Source: Nitrospinaceae bacterium
Lineage (GTDB): Bacteria > Nitrospinota > Nitrospinia > Nitrospinales > VA-1
NCBI GenBank assembly: GCA_016763735.1
Contig: JAESTE010000143.1
Coordinates: forward strand, 1 to 15,530
DNA: 15,530 nt
Direction: 5' to 3'
This document shows, in pieces, positions 1 to 7,000 of this stretch. A program made the translations under genes and the position numbers. The notes below the pieces were generated by a model. That model did not search any database, was not told the DNA's origin, and was given only the letters and a program-made list of their open reading frames with translations. Each line of letters starts with the position of its first letter. The stretch's first letter is position 1.

Positions 1-132
1 CCCGGAATACAATATGTCAGCCAAAGAACGGTTTATGAGTTTTCGTTTCAACAACCTATCTTGCAGGACTTGAACGGCAACCAACTGGAAACCGATTATA
101 AACTGGCATTGAGCGCAAGGGTTCAGTTCTGA
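1..132 (+). CDS. C-terminus of a probable outer-membrane beta-barrel protein (partial, 5' end outside window)
   Basis: An open frame enters from the left edge and stops with TGA at 130-132, giving 43 residues. The tail has the alternating pattern of a last membrane beta-strand and finishes LALSARVQF with a terminal Phe, the classic C-terminal signal read by the BAM machinery. Two such strand-like stretches (around TVYEFSFQQP and YKLALSARVQF) are separated by a polar turn. Seen directly: the open frame and the terminal aromatic residue. Inferred: that the protein is an outer-membrane barrel; the family cannot be named from 43 residues. A hairpin begins at the stop codon, so transcription probably ends here and the gene is likely not in the same operon as the HMA gene downstream. 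Confidence 0.6.
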   Translation, partial: PGIQYVSQRTVYEFSFQQPILQDLNGNQLETDYKLALSARVQF

Positions 133-153
133 GACCGCAAGCGGTCTTAATTT
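132..153 (+). terminator. Probable intrinsic terminator of the outer-membrane protein gene
   Basis: A perfect 7-bp inverted repeat, AGACCGC (132-138) and GCGGTCT (141-147), starts at the last base of the stop codon and is followed by TTAATTT. The stem is GC-rich and close to the stop, as expected for a Rho-independent terminator. The loop is very tight, so the real stem is probably 6 bp with a CAAG loop, and the T tract is interrupted by AA. Confidence is therefore moderate. Confidence 0.5.
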
Positions 154-167
154 GCCGTAGCTTGTCA

Positions 168-285
168 TATCATTCCCCCCCCTTCATAGGGTAGGGGAGG
201 TTGGATTGATTTTTGGCAAAACCAGCGGCAATCCACACCCCTCCGCGGCTACGCCTTGCCTCCCCTCTTGAGAGGGGAGGAGTTA
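168..285. repeat. C/G-rich intergenic palindromic (REP-like) spacer
   Basis: The spacer between the outer-membrane gene and the HMA gene holds runs of C then G (about 174-201) that can fold on themselves. A cleaner hairpin follows: CCTCCCCTC (259-267), loop TTGA, GAGGGGAGG (272-280), a perfect 9-bp stem. No T tract follows, so it is a poor terminator. The composition is unlike the flanking genes and resembles dispersed intergenic palindromes seen in many bacterial genomes. A weaker C/G hairpin of similar style lies at 4051-4076. Calling it a dispersed repeat is inference: only one full copy is in this window. Confidence 0.45.
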
Positions 286-321
286 AACGGAACCCTTTAT
301 CAGTATAAAAGGAGTTTAAAC

Positions 322-636
322 ATGAAAAAGAATTTTATCGTTGCGCTTTTATGCTTTGTTTTGTTTGCGGGTGCTGAAGTTTCGGCGGAAGATGCAACGC
401 AGAAAGTCATCACCAAGGTTGAAGGGCTTTATTGCCCCTTCTGCTCTTATGGCCTGGAAACACAGGTCAAGAAGATAAAAGGATTTAAAAGCGTGCAGAT
501 CAATATCAAGGAAGGCACGGCAGAGATTGAATTCAAACCCGGCGCGAAAGTTTCTGAGAAAGCTATTTTGACCGCAGTAGAAGATGCCGGGTTCGATTTG
601 GATGGTGTGAAATGGCTAACTGGAAAACAGAAATGA
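322..636 (+). CDS. Secreted heavy-metal-associated (HMA) domain protein, MerP-like
   Basis: This 104-residue protein has a signal peptide (Lys-Lys, a hydrophobic stretch at residues 5-18, likely cleavage after VSA at residue 22). A single ferredoxin-like HMA domain follows, with the metal-binding loop GLYCPFC; the Cys pair is at residues 38 and 41. The size and exported single domain match the MerP/periplasmic metallochaperone class, which binds soft metals such as Cu or Hg through the CxxC pair; the actual metal cannot be told. CPFC is less common than the usual CxxC loop with a small residue. The start at 322 is preferred over an in-frame ATG at 256 because it follows GGAG (311-314) at good spacing and begins a proper signal peptide, while the upstream extension lies in the palindromic spacer. 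Its stop overlaps the start of the NHL gene (ATGA at 633-636), indicating coupled translation. Confidence 0.85.
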   Translation: MKKNFIVALLCFVLFAGAEVSAEDATQKVITKVEGLYCPFCSYGLETQVKKIKGFKSVQINIKEGTAEIEFKPGAKVSEKAILTAVEDAGFDLDGVKWLTGKQK

Positions 637-1604
637 AAAATTATTTTTCATTTCTGTTAGTAGTGATTCTATTCACGGCATGTGCTCATGTTCCTTTAAA
701 GGAGTCGGCTCCCCCAAGTAGTTGGGGGAGCCAGGGCTCAAGTCCTGGACAATTCAACGAGCCCTTTGCGATTACGGTGGACGCATCTGGGAAAGTTTAT
801 GTGGCAGACGCACGCAATCATCGGATACAAAAATTTTCTGGCGATGGCAAATTTCTTACGCAGTGGGGCGGGCAGGGCAATGAGCCGGGACAATTTGAAA
901 GGCCGTCGGGATTAGCCGTTGATGGTGAAGGGAATATTTTTGTTTCCGATTACGAGCTTGACTGGATACAAAAGTTTACTCCTGAAGGTAAATTCTTAAT
1001 GCAATGGGGAAGCTCGGGCAAAAATGCCGGACAATTCAATTCACCCACCGGGTTGGCTATTGACTCTCGGCAGAATATTTTTGTGACCGATACCTATAAT
1101 CACCGCATTCAAAAATTTGATTTGCAGGGAAATTTTATTAAAGAGTGGGGGCAATACAAACCTGTTTCTGTGATTAAATCCTTTTTCAATTTTTTGGTTA
1201 GCCCCGGCGGCGAGAATGACCTGAATTACCCGACACGCATTGCGGTGGGGGTAAACGACAGGCTCTATGTTTCCGATGCTTATAACAATCGGGTTGTTGC
1301 CTATTCAATAGAAGGGGAATTTTTGTTTCAATTCGGCAGTATCGGAATTTTGGGCGGAAGTTTTCGCGTTTCGTCAGGAATTGCCAGTGATAAGAAGGGT
1401 AATTTATACGTCGCGGATTTTTATAATCACCGAGTGCAAATGTTCACCGAAGATGGATCGTTCTTAACGCAATGGGGCGGTAAAGGGCAGGGCACTGGGC
1501 AATTCGATGGACCTACCGATGTCGCTATCGGACCACAAGGCCAAGTCTATGTCGTTGATTGGGGTAATCATCGTATCCAAAGATTTAATATAAAGAGAGA
1601 GTGA
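633..1604 (+). CDS. NHL-repeat beta-propeller lipoprotein
   Basis: The protein has 323 residues. It opens with a short lipoprotein signal (MKNYFSFLLVVILFTAC), with the lipobox Cys at residue 17, so it is probably lipid-anchored. The rest consists of about six NHL repeats, each with the pattern GQF..P.G.A.D..GN.YV.D..NHRIQKF...G.FL.QWG, enough for one closed six-bladed propeller. The fourth blade carries an insertion around residues 175-195 (KPVSVIKSFFNFLVSPGGEN). NHL propellers usually bind proteins or ligands and some act as enzymes; no catalytic set is recognisable here. An in-frame ATG at 612 would add seven residues before the signal, but ATG 633 overlaps the HMA stop and gives a cleaner lipoprotein signal. 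The coupling suggests that the HMA and NHL proteins are made together and may act in one envelope process. Confidence 0.85.
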   Translation: MKNYFSFLLVVILFTACAHVPLKESAPPSSWGSQGSSPGQFNEPFAITVDASGKVYVADARNHRIQKFSGDGKFLTQWGGQGNEPGQFERPSGLAVDGEGNIFVSDYELDWIQKFTPEGKFLMQWGSSGKNAGQFNSPTGLAIDSRQNIFVTDTYNHRIQKFDLQGNFIKEWGQYKPVSVIKSFFNFLVSPGGENDLNYPTRIAVGVNDRLYVSDAYNNRVVAYSIEGEFLFQFGSIGILGGSFRVSSGIASDKKGNLYVADFYNHRVQMFTEDGSFLTQWGGKGQGTGQFDGPTDVAIGPQGQVYVVDWGNHRIQRFNIKRE

Positions 1605-1605
1605 G

Positions 1606-2532
1606 TCATCTTTGTTTTTTTTCGGGATTGGGTCGATGCGTTATAAGCCAATAAGAAATACCGAGACAAAGAACCAGTCCTCCATACATCAATACGTCCA
1701 AGGACTTTGCCGGGGACAAAGAGAAAATGAGTATCTTTCGAATGAGTGCGGCGATAGCCAGGGTGATGAATCCTTCGAGAGCAAAACTTCCGCCACGTAG
1801 ATGCGCCATCTCCTGATGGATCAATTCTATGGCCGCCCATAAGATCAGCAAACTTCCTAGAATGGTCAAGATGCCTTCTTCCACCGCGTTGTGTCCGGCA
1901 AAAAGCAGATAAACATCGTAGCCAAATAATCCAATCGCAAAAGATGCCACTATGACGAGGGCGCCTGCCAATAGATAGTTGAAATAGGAGCTGGTTTTTT
2001 TCAACCATCCCAATAAAGTTTTCTCAGTCTTAGAGAGGGCCAGGTAACGACTCATTTCTTCCTGGCGATAAGAGCTGGTTAACACATCAAGGTTGATGTC
2101 GAGAATTTTTTCAAAGGCCTGAATTCTTTCCGTGAGGGTTTCGCTTTCTTTGCAATGGGTTTGGATTTTACCCAGAGTAAAAACCCGTACAAAATTAAAT
2201 GCTGCATTCACATAATGGGTGGGAAGCCCGAGTTTGACATGGGTCTCACCTATTTTATAGAGCTTGAGAAAATAGGTGATGTCGTAGGTGCCTTTGAACA
2301 AATCCATATACCATTGGCGAATCATTCCCTTGTGGCGACTCAGCACTTTTTCGTCTTTTAAGAAATCGGCGGTTTTGCCAAAGCTCCAGATGAACTCGTA
2401 AAACCCTTCGAGAAAATCATCGGCAAAAGTTTCTATCTGAGGTCCCATCTCAAGTAGAAAAGCCTCATCTTCCTTTGTGAAACGGTAATGAGCTTTTAAC
2501 GTCGAATAATCGTTTTGTACGTTGTCGTTCAT
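1606..2532 (-). CDS. Protoglobin-type heme sensor fused to a PsiE-like membrane domain
   Basis: The protein has 308 residues in two parts. Residues 10-165 resemble a protoglobin/globin-coupled sensor domain: an all-helical segment with the probable proximal heme His at residue 98 in KIGETHVKLGLP and the following YVNAAFNFV helix. Residues 184-297 hold four hydrophobic helices (about 184-208, 220-238, 250-272, 279-297). The segment LLILWAAIELIH through FITLAIAALIRKILIF resembles the PsiE (phosphate-starvation-inducible E) family, including the Arg-Lys at 265-266. The C-terminus is short and basic. Expected role: the cytoplasmic globin binds O2, NO or CO and signals to the membrane part; this is inference, and PsiE itself has no settled biochemical function. 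No kinase, GGDEF or methyl-accepting output is present. The ATG at 2530-2532 has only a weak upstream AGAGA. The stop (1606-1608) lies one base from the NHL stop on the other strand. The truncated hemoglobin is 89 bp upstream and probably co-transcribed. Confidence 0.8.
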   Translation of the reverse strand: MNDNVQNDYSTLKAHYRFTKEDEAFLLEMGPQIETFADDFLEGFYEFIWSFGKTADFLKDEKVLSRHKGMIRQWYMDLFKGTYDITYFLKLYKIGETHVKLGLPTHYVNAAFNFVRVFTLGKIQTHCKESETLTERIQAFEKILDINLDVLTSSYRQEEMSRYLALSKTEKTLLGWLKKTSSYFNYLLAGALVIVASFAIGLFGYDVYLLFAGHNAVEEGILTILGSLLILWAAIELIHQEMAHLRGGSFALEGFITLAIAALIRKILIFSLSPAKSLDVLMYGGLVLCLGISYWLITHRPNPEKKQR

Positions 2533-2621
2533 GGCAAAGCAGATCTCTTTTTAATTTGAGATTACATTAAATAGTAAAGCCCTGGAAATAGCTAGTGTCT
2601 GGCTATGATAATTTATATATA

Positions 2622-3041
2622 TCAGGCGCGAGAATAATTTAAAGTTTCGAAATCATTATTTGCGGGTGTGATTCCCATTCGTAGTTGGAAACTGCCGGCG
2701 ATGTTGCTTGCCAGTCTTTTAGTTTCTTCTGTTTTCTTCCCGGAAAAGTTTTCATCAAGGGTCTGGTTGAAAAGTTCCAGCCACTTTACGAAATGCTCTG
2801 AATCTAAAGCTAAGTTGAGGTGTTTGCTAAAAGGGTTCCCGTTGTACTCGGTGGAACCGAGCAACAGTCTTTCCCAAAACTGGTACATGGTTGGCAAGTG
2901 GTGTTCCCAGTCTGATATTGCATGATCAAAAATTGGGGCAAGCAGTTCGTCTTGACGCGCCTTGTTATAAAATGAATCGACCAACAACCGAATATCGGTT
3001 GGAGATTGAATGTCGTGTTGCGCTATTAGAATGCTGTTCAT
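2622..3041 (-). CDS. Group III truncated hemoglobin
   Basis: The protein has 139 residues, the usual size for a single-domain truncated globin. It shows the group III pattern: LVDSFYNKARQDELLAPIF at the N-terminus, then W.HHLP..YQFWERLLLG with candidate distal-side residues near His47/His48. Next comes Y.GNPF..H, then the EHFVKWLELF segment with the likely proximal heme His83. Such proteins bind O2 and NO and in some bacteria help with nitrosative stress; the role here is inferred from family. The start is the ATG at 3041, because a strong AGGAGG (3047-3052) precedes it by 5 bases; a GTG at 3047 would lie inside that ribosome site. Two inverted repeats (3072-3092, 3116-3147) sit upstream and could be operators. 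The gene is followed on the same strand by the protoglobin fusion, making a two-globin cluster. Confidence 0.88.
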   Translation of the reverse strand: MNSILIAQHDIQSPTDIRLLVDSFYNKARQDELLAPIFDHAISDWEHHLPTMYQFWERLLLGSTEYNGNPFSKHLNLALDSEHFVKWLELFNQTLDENFSGKKTEETKRLASNIAGSFQLRMGITPANNDFETLNYSRA

Positions 3042-3071
3042 ACCCACCTCCTGGAAATTTACTTATAAGAA

Positions 3072-3092
3072 AAAGATATTCCTAATCTCTTT
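3072..3092 (-). promoter_or_regulatory. Candidate operator: imperfect inverted repeat upstream of the truncated hemoglobin
   Basis: AAAGATATT (3072-3080) and AATCTCTTT (3084-3092) are inverted copies with one mismatch in nine, separated by CCT. The element lies about 30-50 bp upstream of the hemoglobin ATG, where a repressor or activator could act. The AAGAT/ATCTT flavour recalls NsrR-type sites, but the spacing does not match the published 11-1-11 arrangement, so no regulator is assigned. Confidence 0.3.
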
Positions 3093-3115
3093 ATGAACTT
3101 AATCTATCAGTTATA

Positions 3116-3147
3116 ATAAAAGATGTAAAGACCTTTTTATCTTTTAT
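3116..3147 (-). promoter_or_regulatory. 32-bp near-palindrome upstream of the globin pair
   Basis: ATAAAAGAT (3116-3124) and ATCTTTTAT (3139-3147) are perfect 9-bp inverted copies. The central 14 bases continue the symmetry (AAAG and CTTT), so 13 of 16 half-site positions match. It lies between the end of the STN-like gene and the start of the hemoglobin gene. It could be an operator for the globin genes or a weak AT-rich terminator for the gene ending at 3198; the low GC content argues against a strong terminator. Confidence 0.35.
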
Positions 3148-3197
3148 TTGAGTATGTTTGTTTGTAATGGTTTAGATGGGGTAGGTTGCTCCCGTTT

Positions 3198-3998
3198 TTA
3201 AGGGTTGGGGAACTGCGGTGGCATCGGCAGGCCGACGGCGGCCAGATATTCTTTCAGCTTCGGGTCGTTATAAACATGCGGAGCGATGGGGTAGTTCTTT
3301 GTCGGATTACTTGCATCAATGCCATATTTATTTTTGATGCCTTCGGGAATATCGACCTTTTTCGCGATGAGGTAGTTGACGATTCCTGGTTCCATCAGAA
3401 CCTCGGCAGGCAGTTTCGCCATGGGGTGGTTGGGGTCGACCCGTTCCCTTTCTTTGCGCTCTTCTTCTAACTTCTGGCGCAGGGCAGCCACTAGCTCACG
3501 CTGCCCTTTCCCACTATGAGCTTTCACTTGCGGAATTGGTTTTTGCTGGATAGGGTCAGGAGACTCTATCTCCATTTTTTTTGCGGTAAGCGTTGGCATC
3601 GTTGTGACTGCTGGTTTTATCTTGGCAATTTTATGCGGCGTGTTGGTAAAGGTGGGTATGTAGTTGCCCACTCCCATGATCTTCACATAACTTTTACCGG
3701 GATCTTTCGACCACACTTCTATTTTATTAAAGTCGCGCATCACGGCAGAGACCAATGACTTCCAGTCTTTTTCTTTCAAGTGGAAGGAGACGGGCGTTTC
3801 ATCCATATGTTCCGGGATGTCGAAACGAATGCCGCTTTGCGTTTGAATCTCGATCAACAGGCCGACCAAATGGATATTTTTCGCTTCAAGGCGGATGCCG
3901 CCAGGCTCTTCAACCAGAGAGAGTGCGGACGAATGCACCGGTGTTGCCTGCAAAAAAATTAACAATATTAATAGGCTGAATGTATAAAAAAATTTCAT
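3198..3998 (-). CDS. Secreted protein with a secretin/TonB short N-terminal (STN)-like region; function unknown
   Basis: The protein has 266 residues with a clear signal peptide (MKFFYTFSLLILLIFLQATPVHS, cleavage near residue 24). Residues 26-110 have the layout of an STN or secretin N0 domain: a short strand (IRLEAKNIHLVGLLIEIQ), SGIRFDIP, then VSFHLKEKDWKSLVSAVMRDF and a closing strand. A proline/lysine-rich linker (115-165) follows, then a charged helix rich in Glu/Arg (168-185, RELVAALRQKLEEERKER). A conserved-looking C-terminal part carries repeated short motifs around Pro-Asn/Asp. STN domains normally sit before a secretin or TonB receptor; here there is no barrel. AAGGA precedes the ATG by 8 bases. 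It lies 87 bp downstream of the collagen-like gene on the same strand, so a joint role in building or presenting that protein is plausible. Assignment of the domain is by eye only. Confidence 0.6.
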   Translation of the reverse strand: MKFFYTFSLLILLIFLQATPVHSSALSLVEEPGGIRLEAKNIHLVGLLIEIQTQSGIRFDIPEHMDETPVSFHLKEKDWKSLVSAVMRDFNKIEVWSKDPGKSYVKIMGVGNYIPTFTNTPHKIAKIKPAVTTMPTLTAKKMEIESPDPIQQKPIPQVKAHSGKGQRELVAALRQKLEEERKERERVDPNHPMAKLPAEVLMEPGIVNYLIAKKVDIPEGIKNKYGIDASNPTKNYPIAPHVYNDPKLKEYLAAVGLPMPPQFPNP

Positions 3999-4050
3999 AG
4001 TGAAATTCCTTTTTAAGTTTTAAGGCCCTATTTTAGCCGTCCTGCTTAAC

Positions 4051-4076
4051 CCCACCCCCGTTTATACAGGGGCGGA
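4051..4076 (-). repeat. C/G hairpin between the collagen-like and STN-like genes
   Basis: CCACCCCC (4052-4059) and GGGGCGG (4069-4075) flank an AT-rich loop. Read on the minus strand, G-U pairing makes the stem nearly continuous. It lies just after the stop of the collagen-like gene and lacks a following T run, so it may be an mRNA-stabilising or attenuating stem rather than a full terminator. Its style resembles the spacer at 168-285. Confidence 0.35.
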
Positions 4077-4085
4077 GCTATGACA

Positions 4086-7000
4086 TTAAGGCAGAGCGGG
4101 AATGGTTTGAATACTAGATGTTGTAGTTTTAAAGGTGCCTCCAAGAATACTTGAAGAGGTAGTTTCAGCTTTGTTATTCTGACCACCGGAGACGCTAGAG
4201 TAAACTGCGCTAGCCGTGTTGCCAGTACCCCCGCTGACGCTGGCGCGGCTGGCGGTAGTCTTATTAGAAGAACCACCGCTAATACTGTCGAACGACATCA
4301 ACGGATAGAGAACACCCTCACTATCCACAGGGGATGAAGTAGATGTATTTATGCCAGATGTAGTATTGTTAAATCCTCCAGAGATATTGGAGCCTATGCT
4401 TAAAGCATCGTTGGAGGCTCCTCCATCAATGCTGGAGTATGCCCCGTCAGCATCATTATAAAAACCACCGCTAACGCTGGAGAAGGCGCCACTAGCCGTG
4501 TTTAACCGACCGCCGCTTATACTGGAGAAATTTCCGGTATAGCTCACTGCGTCTGTATCATCGACAGTAAGATTATTAGTGCCAGTGGTGTTATCAAAGC
4601 CACCACTGATGCTTGAGTAAGTGCCAGACGCCAGGTTGGAGGCTCCGCCGCTGACACTGGAGTAGCTAGAATTGGTTCGGTTTGATCGGCCGCCACTGAT
4701 ACTGGAAGCGTAGGCAGCAGCTTCGTTATCATAACCACCCCCCACACTTGCATAAGCGTTGATGCCAGCAGTACCTAAATAACCACCGCTGATGCTGGAT
4801 GCATAGCCAGTAGCCGTACCCCTTTCCCCGCCGGAGATGCTTGAGTAGTTGCTAGTAGCCTGGTTTCTTAAGCCTCCCGTTACCGATGAATAGGCACCCG
4901 AGATTACGTTGAACTGGCCGGAGACCAAGCCGCCATAGCTCTGGTAATTATGCCCCCGGCCTACTACCAGATTGTGAGAACCGGTTTTACGGTTTTGCGG
5001 TTCGTCAGGAGTAGCCGCGTTATCATCATGATCGCCAAGGAAGGCGACGATGGGTTCGTTGTAACCGATGATCACATTACCGGTTCCGTTGCCCAGAGTT
5101 TGGGTACCGTTAAATCCATTGGTCACTTGCAGGTTCATGCCTGTCAAGAGCAAGGTGTTTTCACCGTTGGGGCCTGTGGGGCCGCGGGAAACACCTGAAA
5201 AACGACTCTTCAGTTCAGTCACGTCTGCATTTAAACCAGAAACATCAGGTACAACAATGGCCGCAACATCTGTTTGCAGAGCAGTGATATCAGCAGCAAC
5301 TGTCCCACCCTTCCAATCGTTCAACGCAGAGGCAACAACGTTTGTTCCACCGCCAACTACCGATTGAGTCCCACTGGCTGTATTAGATCGACCTCCGCTG
5401 ATAGTGGAAGCGTTAGCAGTGGTTGTGTTTTGAAAACCACCATTAATGCTGGAGTTTTGTCCGTTGGCTGAGTTTGATACACCGCCACTGATACTGGTAT
5501 TGTAGGTGCTAGCCGTGTTACCAGAACCGCCACTGACACTGGAAGTGCCGCCGCTGGCTGTATTGCCGGAGCCCCCACTGACACTGGCGGATGAATCGCT
5601 GGCTGTATTGAATTGGCCTCCACTCACGCTGGAGTTGGTGGCACTGGCTGTGTTGCGCCAACCCGCACCAATGCTGGATGTGTCACCGGTGGTTGTGTTT
5701 TCGCGTCCACCCGTAACCGAGGCATAAGGTGCCGAAATGGTATTATCCAAGCCGGCCACGATGCCGCCATAACTTTCATAGTTTCCACCTTTACCCACTA
5801 TTAAATTATGAGAACCGGTTTTGCTGGGGGCCGGAAGAGGCGGCCCACCACCACCCGGGCCAGGGGGTGTGAGATAAGGCGAGATGCCTTCATTATAACC
5901 GATGAGGACATTACCCGTTCCCGTAACCGCTCCATCGGTTGTGCCTGCACCACTGACAACCTGCAGGTTAAGATTGGTGAGCAACAAAGTACTGCCGTTT
6001 CGTGTCACACCGCTGAAAGTGTCGTTTAAGGCAGTGACATCTGTTGTTAACTGCGTTACATCAATAGCAGCAATGCTTGAAGTGTTCGTTGCTATGTTGG
6101 TTGCGTTGGTCGCAATTCCTGTCACGTCTGGAATGACGATGTTGCCAATTGCACTGGTGTTCGTAGCGATGTTGGTTGCGTTAGTTGCAATTCCTGAAAC
6201 ATCAGGAACGACGATCGCAGCAACATTTGTTTGCAATGTGGTAATCAAACCGTCTTGAGCTGATTGCCCCGCATCCAAAGCGTTGATGCTAGCTTGCAGT
6301 GGCGCGATATCAGGAACGTTGATTGCTGCGATGCTTGAAGTATTTGTTGCAATGCTAGTAGCGTTTGTTGCGATCCCCGAAACATCGGGAATAACAATTG
6401 CCGCAACGTTTGTTGTTAAACTCGCTAAAAGAGTTTCTAATTGAGTGACCCTCGCTTGCAGATCCGTGACATCATTAGGGTCCGCATCTTGACCATCCGC
6501 ACCTGCGGGTCCGGTGGAACCTGTTAAACCTATCGGTCCTATCGCACCTATTGTGCCTGCCGGTCCCGTTGCACCGATTGCGCCATCGTTACCGGTTGGG
6601 CCTTGTGGTCCTACGGCACCGACTGCGCCGTCAAGACCGTTGGTTCCATCAGAACCTGCTGCACCAACCGCACCATCGTTACCTGCTGGACCTTGTGGAC
6701 CGGCAACGCCGGTTGCACCGATTGCGCCATCTAGGCCGTTGGTTCCATCAGAACCTGCTGCACCAACCGCACCATCGTTACCTGCTGGACCTTGCGGTCC
6801 GGCAACGCCTGTTGCGCCAATGGCTCCTTCGAGACCATTTGTTCCATCAGAACCTGCTGCGCCTACGGCACCTACGGCACCGTCATTACCTGTAGGACCT
6901 TGTGGTCCTGCAACGCCAGTTGCACCGATTGCTCCGTCGTTTCCTGCGGGGCCTTGTGGACCGGCAACGCCGGTTGCACCTACTGCGCCGTTGGTTCCGT

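Noticed and set aside
256..321. An upstream ATG that would lengthen the HMA protein by 22 residues
   Set aside because: It starts within the palindromic spacer, lacks a ribosome site, and would place residues before a clean signal peptide that begins at 322.
1568..2008. A 146-codon minus-strand frame overlapping the protoglobin-PsiE gene
   Set aside because: It is out of frame with a gene that shows a globin His motif and membrane helices; its own composition is not protein-like.
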